Shown here piece after piece: positions 1 to 10,952 of a stretch of 64,000 nucleotides of DNA. Below the pieces are notes generated by a model, which was not told where the DNA came from, did not search any database, and saw only the letters and a list, made by a program, of their open reading frames with translations. How positions within the stretch are numbered: position 1 is the first letter of the stretch; every line of letters begins with the position of its first letter. Both the position numbers and the translations under genes were made by a program. The DNA is from Spirometra erinaceieuropaei (Eukaryota; Platyhelminthes; Cestoda; Diphyllobothriidea; Diphyllobothriidae), in NCBI GenBank assembly GCA_902702965.1, contig CACRXP010000425.1, positions 106,147-170,146 of the forward strand, given 5' to 3'.

Positions 1-1035
1 GGTTTTGCAATGACTCATTGCTGTGAAATCGCTGTGAGCCATGTGTCCCCACTGGAACACCCTGAGGGGGTCCTATGGGCATTGTTCGCCGCGGCTTCCG
101 ACTCGCTCGCCTTCATGTAAAGAACTCCGTGCTTAACACCTAGGTGCCCTCCCGCTCTTCCGCTCTAGCGTGCCTGTCGTGTATGAGGATGTCCACATGA
201 AGCACTTAATCAGCAAAAACTAAACATTCACCACTTTTCCGTGTGAATACATTCCATCCCAGATTTCTAGGGACTGTTCAGTGAGAGGCTATGGCAGGCA
301 ATATTGACAGACCATGGCAGTTGCTTCGCTCGACCCCTAACTGGCATCCTGCTGTTACTTTCGGCCCCTCGAAGCTGTTTAATTCTGTTCAATTCTGTGA
401 CTAAAGCAGATGACGATGTCCGTTGTGCGCGTCCTTGTTTCTACAGCCGGTGGTCCTTGAACTAATCCCTATTCTGGCCGCCCTCACTCGAAGAGGAAAA
501 GTCCCGCAGGGAGGTCGACATGCCGTCCTGTAGGCGGCCCAGGTTAATTCGGGTCATCTTCTCGCCGTATACTGAAGTCGTGACCAGAAGTGGAGCCCAG
601 CAGTTGCCCAGAATGACTAAGCAAACTTATTTGGGGTTAGCAGGGCTTAACCATCTCGGAGGAGCGACCGTGGCACCTGGATGCAAAACACGCCGTCTAA
701 ATGTTATGTAAGGCGACTGCTCCCGTCCCCAAGTCTGCCGCAGATTGTTTGAATGACGCTGCTCAGTCGCTTATTTCAAAAGCTGTGCAGACCTTGACTG
801 TTTACCCTTGCTGATAGAGACCTGCAGGATGGTGCGTCAGATGTCCGGAAGCAGTGCACCGCCCGCTGACCCGTTGCCAACTGAACGATACAAGTATGGC
901 GGTCCTCGAGTCATGGACAAACTCGTCTTGCTACTTCAGAATTTTTGTGGTCACCATCGGCGTCTACGAACATAAAAGAAACCTCAGCTGCGTGACAATC
1001 GCAGAGGGGTCTCACTCCTAGACAGCGTAGGCTCG
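1..1035. other. No gene recognised
   Basis: Moderate-GC sequence with short open frames only. The last ~150 bases may be decayed coding sequence upstream of the Penelope-like remnant that follows, but the frame cannot be held there. No repeat seen elsewhere in the window was recognised. Confidence 0.5.
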
Positions 1036-1473
1036 AACACGCACAGAAACCGGAGACGTCAGGTATTGAAACCGAAAGACCCGCTGCCACGGCAAGAAAC
1101 GTCTGGAGTCGTTTATCGAATCTAGTGCAGTTGTGGACGAAACAACTACGTCGGAGAAACCGGAAGACAACTACGAACGCGAATGCCTGAACAAACTGCA
1201 ACAGTGCAGGGAAGTGACGCCAGCTCTCAAGTTGCGGCTCATTCGACGAGATGCGGCTACACATTCAAATTCGAAGAAGCCGAAATTCTCGCTGGAGATG
1301 ACAACCGTGTGAGCTGCGAGCTGCTTGAGTCGTGGTTTATTGGCCCCCAGTCCATTAACAAGTGCAATGACCTTCCCCTTCCACACTCGGTGCTAAGACT
1401 TCGCCTAGGTGGAGAAATTACCCACGCGGGGAGCGCAAAGGTGACAACTTTTCCCAACACCAGGGTCAGTTGA
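1036..1473 (+). pseudogene. Penelope-like element remnant P1, GIY-YIG endonuclease C-terminus
   Basis: C-terminal part of a Penelope-like retroelement protein. In one frame the text runs from about 1036 to the stop before 1474, broken by an in-frame TAG at 1123-1125. It includes KPKDPLPRQETSGVVYR, then a CSCG pair of cysteines, then NNYVGETGRQLRTRM (about 1138-1185), which is the YVG...GR form of the GIY-YIG nuclease core. A conserved tail, LLESWFIGPQSIN, follows. In PLEs this nuclease nicks DNA to prime target-site reverse transcription. The reverse-transcriptase half is not recognisable upstream. The first ATG at 1183 is internal to the domain and is not a true start. The element's terminal repeat follows on the same strand. 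It belongs to a different lineage from the YIGRT-type copy at 56.6 kb. The family assignment is from motif memory. Confidence 0.72.
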
Positions 1474-1800
1474 TCAGATGGTCGAGCAATCATCACACCA
1501 ACATCCAACGCAGGTGATGAAATTGCAACAATTAACGACGCGAATGTCGGCCATCAAACAGTCAGCACACCAAATGCGACGATCCCTGATGAAGGGGGGG
1601 GGGGGGAGCCGTGAATATTAATAGGTATACGGTAGCATGGTGACTGCATCCTATAAATATTGCAGCCTCTTGTGCATGAACCACCGTATCTGCTTTTGTC
1701 TTTGATGATGGATTCGAGCAGGAATCCGAAACGTCAGGCGAATAAAGTTCTTGTCCCAGATATCGTGTCTCCCTCTTCACCACTACTTCCTGGGACTCGT
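1474..1800 (+). repeat. PLE 3' region and terminal repeat (pLTR 1)
   Basis: Non-coding sequence directly after the P1 frame and in the same orientation. Bases about 1640-1795 recur at 7536-7667 (opposite strand) and, more decayed, at 19180-19330 and 50335-50480. Shared landmarks are a CTATAAATATTGCAG stretch, a TGATGATGG...GAAAC block, a CGAATAAAGTTCTTG stretch and an ATATCGTGTCTCC end. A G13 tract lies at 1594-1606. The position downstream of the ORF fits the pseudo-LTR of a Penelope-like element. Confidence 0.6.
1698..1736 (+). ncRNA. Hammerhead-ribozyme-like motif in pLTR 1
   Basis: The order of elements is TGATGA (1703-1708), a stem GGATT/AATCC (1710-1714 with 1723-1727), GAAAC (1728-1732) and GTC (1733-1735). 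This is the hammerhead core order CUGAUGA, stem II, GAAA, cleavage GUC. The first core base is T instead of C, which would be expected to abolish cleavage. Stem III would be minimal. Hammerhead motifs in PLE terminal repeats are established in the literature. That this copy is a dead one is inference. Confidence 0.4.
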
Positions 1801-2420
1801 CTCTTTGCTTCTATTAGAAGGCACGAACTTCGTCGGCGTCCTACCTGAGCAATGACTTCTCTAGTGAGGATTAGGAGTGAGCAGCGGAGTCACCGATATT
1901 ATCTTTTCCGTCAGTTAACTGTAAGATAAATATCAAGAAATTAGGATCAGACTCTCCCCACCTTCCCAAATTTGGCAAAAGTTGCCTACCGTTACACAAT
2001 CTCCGGCTGTCCCCTAACATGGAGCAGACAGCGGTTAAAAATGAGCTGGCGCCCACACATGAATGGGGCTCGCGTCACAGTTAGGGACAAATTGGCCCAA
2101 TTGGAAATGCAATTTGATGAACTACCGAGATCGACGATGCAATTGCCAATGGGATTTTCGGAGCTAGCTAGCCTTCGGTAGACTGCGGCACTGGATTCTG
2201 AGTCGTCATGGTCTTTGCATGAAACTGGAGGTGTGCCGGACTGTCATCCCGATAGGGCGCATTTGGAGGATAAAGACCTGGACAGCTTGCGAGCGTTACG
2301 TGGGGAATCTCACTCATTTACGCATCCGCGGCCTCCTGAGAATAGTAAAAGTGGGGTGGCACAGATCCCGACACCGAAGTTTTTGTAAAGACCGGCATAC
2401 TCAGTATCCAGCCCGCGCAT
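1801..2420. other. No gene recognised
   Basis: Short open frames in several registers and no family recognised. Ends where the truncated HP-A element begins. Confidence 0.5.
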
Positions 2421-2748
2421 TAAATTGGAAGAAGACGTAAATTTCTACCGAATGAGCGAAAGAAGGAAAATTTGTATGCATGTTTTCCACGGAATATAAT
2501 TGGACCATTAAGGGCATCAAAAATAAATGAAAAAATGCATGCTACATAAGTAGTCATTTTTTGCAGAGTACAGTTCTGGCATGAAATCGGAAATAAGTCC
2601 TTTCGAAAGTCGACACCCTGAGGTAACTGAATTATAATAGCATTTTACTGTCCAATTTCCAGTTTTACAACCCTATTTAATAATCTTTTCGAACCGAAAG
2701 GGTATTTAGGAATTTCAGTTGACATTTCATGAGTTAGCCCACCTACTG
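2421..2748. mobile_element. HP-A hairpin element, right half only
   Basis: Right arm of the HP-A inverted-repeat family, ending ...GAGTTAGCCCACCTACTG at 2748 and followed by TA. It matches the right halves of the full copies at 12050-13032, 25215-26202 and 60016-60999. The left arm and centre are missing, so this is a truncated copy of about 328 bp. No coding capacity. Confidence 0.75.
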
Positions 2749-4490
2749 TACGTTACATTATATGTGTACGCCGCACTCTCAAGACTTTAAACAACTCTCT
2801 CTCTCTCTCACAGCCCGCATCCAAATTCTTTTGTAAATGCCGGGATGACGGGAGAGATATCGCGAGTTCGATCATGCAAATCTCACTTAAGTTGAAAGCA
2901 TGTCACATGGTACAGGTTGCTATACAAAGTGGCACCCGAGTTGTTTAACATTATCAGTTACTTCGCCCATGCCCACCGTCAGTCATTTTGCTTTTGTATA
3001 ATCATCGGAGAGAAGAAGGTGGAAGACAAAATACGAGAGAAGCTGGAAAGATCTAACTCGCTATTACAAGAGCAAGATCTGCAGTGTGCGCCAGTACTCG
3101 AAAGAGCTTGTCTCGCCGTTAATATCTAAATTCCCTGCGTTGTTGCATCTATGACAGTTCGATGGCCGTTAACGACGATGGCCGGCGTGTACCACACGGC
3201 GAGGGACGGTTACTTGCGCATGGATAGTTAAAGGCGATGTTAAACCTGCGTAGCATCTACCTCACTCTAGCCTCACTGACCCATCTGAGTCTGGTACTAT
3301 GACATTCACGTGAACCAGAGGCAGGGTCAGGCGTAGACTGTCGGCGTAGCGCGAACCCGCGCCTAGGCGTGCTAATGGACTCCCATGTGTCACAACTGTT
3401 ACGGATGTGCATCCCCAATAACGCCTATCATGCGTTGAATTGACCCGTGTGTTAGTCCAACGCATCTAATGCGTGGCCCCTCGTCAGATGAATCTATATC
3501 TATTTAATCAAAAAGATCTGCCAGGTCGCCTTTTAAAGCCTTCGACATGGTAGATTTCGGTATGCACTGAAACTGGTTGGCATTTGCAGAATTTTTTCAT
3601 TATATCAGTTTCGGGAAGGAAGTTGCAACCATTAGGAATGTATAGGTGAGAGGCGTTTTGGGAAGAAATACGCACGCCTGCTCTCGATGCAGCATATTCC
3701 CACATTGAACAAAGCTAATATGGGAGTAGCGTGTGTTGGTTGTCTTCGTTTTCAGTGTCGCAAAAAACGTAGCAGCATTTATATATGATTGTTCTAAAAC
3801 TCATCTTCTCGTGTCCACTTAAATATACATTCAGCTTTCTTCACACCTGAAATTCATGAAGGAATATCATTCAGTCTTCCCCGATTTCGTGGGTGTCTGT
3901 ATATCTTGAAACAGAGCCTGTGTTTATATGCTCCTGGAAACAGTAGGGTAAAGGACCCCATTTAGCTGCCGGTAAACTGTGAATCGTGTGCTGATATATT
4001 TACTTGCGAATTTATTCGAGCACTGATGACTGGCAGTTATACTCAAGAGTGGAGTAATAGAAAACGGGGGTCAACTGAGCATGAAGTGAGGAATAACAGA
4101 AATTTCTGACGGGGCTCAAGTGTTCGATGATTGGGTACTCTTTCAAGATGGAACGCCATGGAATTTCCAGCTAGATGCCGTATCTGCGTTCATTCATCAT
4201 TTTAATCGAAAGCATCGTTTTGCCACCGACCGGCTTTTTTATGCGCATTCCGTCAGTTTACTGTCCGGCTTGATGCTCCAACAGCAAAACCCCACATTAG
4301 CACCATTCCTATATGCCACGACCCACAGTATGTCGACAGCTAATTGGGGTCCTTCATCCTACTGTTGGCATGCTTCTAATATTTGTCTGTTTTGTCGACA
4401 ATGAGCGTCACATGTCCGTCATGTCATTGTTAGGAGACCTACAACCGCTGATTATTTTGCAGAAGCGGATGAAGTTGCACACATTTGAGT
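2749..4490. other. No gene recognised; short (CT)n tract
   Basis: AT-rich to mixed sequence. A simple CT repeat lies at 2795-2809. Open frames near 3262-3465 and 4120-4404 have no family I recognise and no supporting context. Confidence 0.5.
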
Positions 4491-4741
4491 GTCGGATCTC
4501 AGTTGGTAGCCCCAGTCTGGGCCCTCACCCCAACCCCTAACTCAAATCCCTAACCCTTAACCCCCAACCCCCCAGCCCAGATCGCTAACCCTTACCCCAA
4601 CCCTTAATCCTGATCCCTAACCCGTAGCCCCCAACCCTTAACCCCTAACCCTGACCTCTAACCCTAACCCCAATCCCTAACCACAACTCCTAACCCTTAA
4701 GCCCTAACCCTAACAGGTACGGCTACGAAATGAGGTCCTAC
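4491..4741. repeat. Telomere-like array between inverted arms (foldback copy 1)
   Basis: A degenerate CCCTAA/CCTTAA array (about 4524-4714) lies between arms 4491-4511 and 4721-4741. The arms are inverted repeats of each other, 17 of 21 positions matching. The same arms and junction, CCCTAACAGGT next to GCTACGAAAT, recur at 33161-33280 in the opposite orientation. The array is too diverged to be a working chromosome end. A mobile or copied unit carrying telomere-type repeats is an inference from the two matching copies. Confidence 0.65.
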
Positions 4742-5566
4742 CCATTTGAGGAAAGACGATGAATGTTGGAATAATGACTTGGCAGACTTATCCTTAAATC
4801 GTTCTAAGATGACAGTTAATGTGAATATTCAGTGGGCGAAACGCAGCCTTATTCCAAATATTCCACTTGAATATGCTGCATTTCCTATGGACTGGTAATC
4901 GAAAGGGGATTTTCGTGCATAGTTTCTGACATAAGTAATTGAATTTGTGCTTCGATCGTGACGCAGACATATGACTGGAAGGACAGTCAAGATAAAGCTA
5001 TTATGCCTTTGCAGGAAAATCCACTTGGGATTTCGTTCGATTCTGGCCACGTTTGCAGTCTTACCTCGGCAATCTTTTATTTGAAACTATAAGAACATTC
5101 TGGGCGAAGATAGGTGGCGTTTTCGCCCACACCCTACATCCAAAGACATATTCTCACCAATGCGATTCCGTGATCCTGAAGTTATCCATTAGGAGGCACA
5201 GTAAAGTTGACTGCAAAATTCCGTTTGCAGGTTGGCAACTCAGCCTAAACAATAAACAGAATAGGAGTTCACTGACTAAGACGAACTACCTTCCTTTGTA
5301 AGAAACGTGGTTTTTAAGTCCATTTATCGTTTGCTTCACGTAAGTGGTTAACTGTCTACTTTGGGCGTCTACAAACCTTATTTCCACTGACGTTTTAGTC
5401 TTGTTGTCGCACGTCTCCTTACTGACATGAGCTTATATGAGCTTGCACCCAAACATGAAGTGACGAAAGGCATTAAATGGTGGGCGAATTTTTTGTCGAG
5501 TGTTCTGAAGAAATCACTGCTCAACCCAGCTCAGGCTGCCATTTCCCGAGAAGTCTTATCCCGTTT
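4742..5566. other. No gene recognised
   Basis: AT-rich sequence with short open frames only (for example 5053-5301), none assigned to a family. Confidence 0.5.
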
Positions 5567-5768
5567 TCATATTGACCCAACTGTGAAAAACTTGGCGCCT
5601 CGGTGGGATTAGAACCCACTGTGTAAGGGGAAGGCTTTAGCGCAGCCAACGCTCTAACCACCTGAGCTACGAGGTGGTTAGAGCGTTGGATGCGCTAAAG
5701 CCTTCCCCTTACTGCGTGGGTTCGAATCCCACCGAGGCGCCGAGTTTTTCTCAGTTGGGTCAATATGA
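5567..5768. repeat. Palindrome of two tRNA-like units
   Basis: Near-perfect inverted repeat of about 97 bp per arm around an 8-base spacer GAGCTACG (5664-5671). Each arm contains a tRNA-like sequence with a GGCGCC acceptor-like end, a pol III B box, and a tail leading to GTTGGGTCAATATGA. The minus-strand arm keeps the full A box; the plus-strand arm has lost part of it at the centre. A diverged single copy of the same family lies at 57910-57994. Confidence 0.8.
5594..5670 (-). pseudogene. tRNA-like sequence (tRNA-derived SINE head)
   Basis: Read on the minus strand: A box TAGCTCAGGTGG (5658-5669) and B box GGGTTCTAATCCC (5605-5617), ending in GGCGCC. I could not fold a normal anticodon arm from the roughly 30 bases between the D-like and T-like stems, so this is not called as a working tRNA gene. 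A pol III-transcribed SINE head is more likely. Confidence 0.5.
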
Positions 5769-7535
5769 ATTATTCAAAACTGCCAAAATATCAATGTAAT
5801 CCCGTCGTCATGAGCTCAATTATTTACGGCCATCGCCAGAAATGCTTTTAAACAACATCTGTCGCCCACAACTGGGAGGCAAAACTACTTGATTAAAGTG
5901 CATGTATTCCGCCGAATTTATCTGTTTAAACATTACTTCTTTCTGGCACGCAGTGTTAGCGGGTGCAGATTAATCAAGCATTCATGTGAATCCTGTAGCG
6001 GACAGCCAACACCGCTCAATGCATTTAAAAATTGGTGACAAACCCCAACTTGATCGACACGCAATCTCCAGACGTGGCTGAAAACGACTGCCACAGAAAT
6101 ACCACTCGACTTTGCCCTGCTGTTTTTCCTGTGTCATTCATCGTGTCCACAAATAGGAAAATGCGGCTGGCGACGCCCTGTCGCGGTTCGAGATGGAAGT
6201 TATCGACAAAATTCAACCATACAAAGCCAGGTCAAACCCCAATCATGCACATAGACCAGATCTCCAAATGAGTTGACATCCAAACGCATAACATCTGTCC
6301 AAGACATTCTTCCGCCCATTACCAACGAAACCATCATTCGTAAGTTACTTGAATACACTTAACATGCTACCGTATATACCGCGATGAATTTTCAAACTCT
6401 CAACTCTGCGTTCTATCCCAATTTTTGTGTCTGCATGACAGTGAGCCTATTTCACTGACGCATTCGTCCGACTCATCACTCACTGGGACGCCTAGTGTCC
6501 GAAAAGTTCTGCTGTCTCATACCAACGTGCCAACTCACCGGCACGCGTTGACGAGATCACGCCAACACACCAATGGTTGATGCGTCAACTGTACCTCTGT
6601 ACAGGTCGCAGCATACCCATCGTACGGGGTCCGAGCCACTCCTGTCATCATCGGCACACGCTCTCAAACCCGCATGTGCACTGAATAATTTCACATATTT
6701 CATCGTCTGCCTCACGATCTACACCATCACTTCGTTCTGTGTCTGGCGGGGAGCTGTAGCGGGCAGCCAACATGACCGGTCTGGCGTCATTGTTCAAGAC
6801 CTCGCTGCCTCAAGGTCATTCATCCTTTTAAAGTGAGCTGTCCCAGATGCGCTGACCTGAAGTCACACGACCGACAGCTTGGGTATACCAGCGTTCGCAC
6901 AGCCGCAGCTGCCTATGCGGCAATTTGAACGCATCCCACCCCTGAAACCAGCAAAACAAACCACTGAGACACCTCGCCTCGGCAAATGCAACACATACTG
7001 ACTGGACACCACTTGTGCTTGGCCCACGAGCCTACCAAAGCGGCTGCCACCACTACTTCAGAGACTCTCAGGCATGACTGGATGCAATCGACACCAGCCC
7101 TGCCTTCGCCAGTGTCCAATGCCGCCTTAGAGGACAACTTCGGTTTCTGTGCACAATAAACCCCTCATTCTGGTGACTTCCTTCTCCTTTCTTCCAACAC
7201 CAGGATTTGGACTGACGATAGAAGCGCTCTGATTACAGACGCACACATTCACACCGCCTAGTCACAACAAGCCTACTTATATTAAAACACCCCCAGCATT
7301 TCGAATTTTCCTGTTGAGCTGAAAAGTTATTTATAATTCATCTCATGTAACTATAAAGGGGGTATCGCGGTCCATAAGCTGACGAAATATGTTCCTGATA
7401 ATTGTGTGCTGTATATGCTGAATGCGTCAATTTGCGGATATCAAGTCTCAAAAATACACTTACGTGAGACCCAATCTTGCACACAATAAAGTTTTTTAGA
7501 AGCCATGTATTCTCACAATACACTTATTACCTGAA
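5769..7535. other. No gene recognised; one dispersed direct repeat
   Basis: Contains a pair of similar ~20-base segments, GTAGCGGACAGCCAAC near 5996 and GTAGCGGGCAGCCAAC near 6757, suggesting an unrecognised repeat. Open frames at 6032-6271 and 6573-6836 have no recognisable domain. Confidence 0.45.
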
Positions 7536-7667
7536 GAAGGAGACACGATCGTTGGAACAAGGACTTTATTGGCCTGACTTTTCGGATTTCTGCTCGAACC
7601 CATCATCAGAGACAATGGCGCATACGGGTAGTTCATGCATAAGAGGTTGCAGAATTTATAGGATGAA
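7536..7667 (-). repeat. PLE terminal repeat (pLTR 2)
   Basis: Minus-strand copy of the terminal repeat seen at 1640-1795, with the same order of landmarks. Its right edge runs directly into LINE endonuclease coding sequence at about 7668, with no gap or spacer. It is therefore a solo or truncated repeat in a fused context. Confidence 0.6.
7575..7612 (-). ncRNA. Hammerhead-like motif in pLTR 2
   Basis: On the minus strand the core CTGATGA (7603-7609) is intact, followed by a stem-loop with a TTCGAGCAG loop, then GAAAA and GTC. Flanking ATTG and CAAT could form part of stem I. The extra A between GAAA and GTC differs from the other copies. Confidence 0.42.
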
Positions 7668-10378
7668 GTCGCAACGGCGTGGACGACTGATAGACTGCGT
7701 TTTTGTCTGAAGGCAAAACTGTCAAGGCATGCTGGTGACTAAGACGCTCTGCAGAGCTGAATGCTGGAAGGATCAACGACTCGTCATGTCAAAGATGTGT
7801 CCTCGACCCCAACCCCATAGAAAACCACAAGCCAAGCGAATAGCAGGTGAATCAAACACTATTCTGCTGAATTTGTACACTCATCGCTTCCATTTCAACG
7901 ATCAAATGATTGAACTTCCAGAAGAACTACACGCTACGGTGGACATCGTCGTCGTGGAGATATAGTGGTTTCAACTGCGGAACTTCATTCTCTTTACCGC
8001 CGTAAATGCTCCGAGTTGCACACATAGCCAACAGCAGAAGTAGTTTAACGGAAAAGACACAGAAACCACCGACTTTTCCGTATAGAACATTAGGCCGCAC
8101 CAAGCCTAAGTCAATTGCAGAACAGATGCCCACAAGGCGGCCTTTTTCAGATATCTTCGACCGGTGCAGCAACGGCTGGGAGGGATGCAAAATGTGTAGA
8201 TGTATAACCAGACTGGGGGATCCAGGGGCACGTAGACCGCAATGAAACGAAGAAGTTCCCCGTCTGCTCTAGGAAACGCGCCAGTGCTGGTTCGGACAGA
8301 ATAACACTCTTCCCGCAGAAATTTCAGATTCTTAAACACTGGACTAAACGCCTCAGAATCGCCTTTAACCGCTCATCCACAATAACTGATGTCGTCATTG
8401 ATCGGTTTCCTTAAACGAAAATCAATACTAGCGTGGACCATCCGCTTAACCTCCCCCCCCGCCCACCCCATGAAAGAAAGCCGTGCAACAGCTCCTCAGC
8501 GGAGAAATTATTGGAATCTAACGCAATCCCAGCGGGATGCCACAAGCACGGCGACCCTCAGCTGATGGACAAGTTGACTTCACTCTTCCAGGAAATGTGG
8601 CGACAATAACAGGGGACTCAATACTTTAGAGACTGAACTATCGTCCAAACATGCCAACGAGAAGGAAGCAGTCTACATCGTCAGGATCACAGAGGCGTCC
8701 GACTACTTAACATCCCATTGAAACTCTTCGTTCGCGCCCTCCCCAACCGACGACCTGATCCTCTCTGTCCGCCAACTACAGGAGGAGGGCCAAGGGATGA
8801 CTACCAACCTCATTTTTACCTTCGTTGATATAGCAGAAGGCATCGATACAGTCAGCCAAGGATAGGCTCCGAAAAATAATCCAGAGATTTGGATGTTCGA
8901 AGCACTTCACCAAATGATGCGCCAACTCTACGGTGGGATGAGGGCTTGAGTCACGGATAACGGGAGAATCTCTGAAGCGTTTGTGCTGACGAATGGGGTG
9001 AAACAGGGCTGCTTACTCGCGCACACCTTATTTAGCTTCATATTCTCCGCTATATGGACAGGTGGAGATCATCAACAACTGACGAACCAACGGAATATTG
9101 TGCAGAATTAGTCGCCTAAAGGCCTTTTGGGGATATCAAGGACCAGCGTTCACAATGACCATTCGTCTGGTACCACAACAGAAGAGGATATTCAGCGGAG
9201 GGTGGATCTCTTCGATTCCGTTTGATATAACTTCGTACTGACCTTGGAAAGGAGAAGGCGGTGGTCATGCAGCTACTGGCACTTAACGCAGGGGACAATG
9301 AACCCTGAATCAACACCACTGGAGCCAAACTTGCAATAGTGGTCAAATTCACATACCTTGAAAGTACACATTCAAAGACTGGACGACAAAATGGCCGCCG
9401 GATCTCTAAAGCCATCCGGGCCTTCGATCAACTATAGTCCTCAGTCTGCAACTGCCAATGACCTCATCTGAGCACGAAACTCGAAATGTACAGCGCGGTA
9501 GTCTTAACAATGCTATTCTACGGGGCGAAGGCATGGATAGTCAAGGCAACACAAGCCAGGCAACTCAATCACTTCCACCCTAGCCGCCTCCAAGAACCCT
9601 AAAGCTAAGATGGCAAGATAGAGTCCCAGACATGGAAGTTTTGGAACAAACCGGAATCCAAACCTCGATGCTCTGTTGAGGCAAATTCAATTACTGTGGA
9701 GCTGCCACTTTGTGAGAATGGACAACGAACGCATGCCGTATGGCAACGTCACAACGGATTATCGTGAATACAAAGGACAGAAGTGACGTCACAAAGGCAC
9801 TACAAATTTCCATTACGAATCTCCAAGTCAATCCGACCATCTGGAAAGACCGATCGATCTGGGGAAGAGCTGTGTGGACTGGAGCGGAAATCTCCGAAGC
9901 CCACCGGATCTTCGCTGTCAGATGCAAAAAAGTGCCTCGCAAGTTTCAAGCGCCTCCGACCCAAAACGCAAAACTCAACCTGAACATCGTGTTACCACTG
10001 TCAACGGACCTTTCGCACATGAATCGGCCTTGTCGGACACCTCCGAACTCCGAACTACAAATCTATCTACTGCCTCCGTGGACAACTCCACCTTCACGCC
10101 TGCAGCGAGCCTCATAACTATGACGACGTTTGACAACACCCTCTGGCACATTCATGATGCGCTGCCACCCACCACCCTCATCATCGCTGTCACAACCCCG
10201 GCGGCGACAACTACCATCCCTGCCACTCTCACCATCAGTAGGTAGCTTTCCGACGCCCCGTCAACCGTCAGTGCCTGGAGTCCCCACATACACCCCTGCA
10301 CCCAACTAAACTACCCGAAATGTCTACGCACACATGGGCCTGCTCGGTCTCGGGCGTTTGCATGAAAATCTGCTGTAA
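7668..10378 (+). pseudogene. Decayed APE-type LINE (endonuclease end, reverse transcriptase, zinc-finger-like tail)
   Basis: Remnants of one non-LTR retrotransposon in order. The endonuclease end reads RLIDCVFV...GMLVTKT...QRLVMSKM (about 7680-7800). A linker fragment SSLTEKTQ lies near 8050. RT begins near 8450 with QLMDKLTSLFQEMW, then RGVRLLNI, VTDNGRISEAFVLTNGVKQGC (8950-9012), and AVVLTMLFYGAKAW (about 9497-9538). The place where the FADD catalytic box is expected reads FTMT (9149-9160), so the active site is lost. Frames shift repeatedly and many stops intervene. The tail carries CYHC...H spaced as a C2H2-like finger (9990-10040) and a second decayed one, HMGLLGLGRLHE, at 10331-10366. 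An unrelated-looking stretch lies at about 8080-8380. The open frames at 9740-10245 are pieces of this element. Clade not assigned. Confidence 0.8.
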
Positions 10379-10952
10379 ATTATCGCAAACTAAACTCAAT
10401 CACCTTATCTTCTTAGAAGCACACAAAACACACGAGCCCTATCCCATAGACACGAAATAGGCGCCTTCAACCTAAGTGGGACGCGTCTTCTTCGGCTTAT
10501 TCTCCATGTGACCACTGTGATATTTTGGATCCCCGCAGCTCGACCTCTTTGTGTGCCAGGTCGTGTGTGGCACTGGCAAACGGGCCGTTTGGCTCTGTCT
10601 TTCACTTTCGTCCAGTTCCCTCACGGGACAACTGGCCGGTTCAGGCAGTGGACTGGTATCTGAGAGAGGGAAATGGGATTGCGGCCGACTCGGGGTAATT
10701 CATTTCACACGGCATTTCAATGGTCTCCTTGAACCTAGCACGACGCACTAAATGTCATGCATGAGAAGTTTTCCAGCTGATTTTACATCTCAGACCTCGC
10801 ATTGGACCCTATGTTTGTGTGGATTTGCGTGGAGAGGTCAATCTCAGCAATACTTGGTTGATCAGCCCAGGCCGTCGACTGATGCATGAGATAGGGTACA
10901 GTGAGTGAGATCGACTCTTAGCGCATGGCTACCCACTATAAACAACTTGACG
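10379..10952. other. No gene recognised
   Basis: Moderate-GC sequence between the LINE tail and the next PLE fragment. Open frames at 10405-10605 (minus) and 10551-10751 have no recognised domain. Confidence 0.45.

Noticed and set aside
4524..4714. True chromosome end
   Set aside because: Repeats are heavily diverged, unique sequence lies on both sides, and inverted arms enclose the array.
5672..5740. Working tRNA gene on the plus strand
   Set aside because: The A box is broken at the palindrome centre and no standard anticodon arm can be formed.
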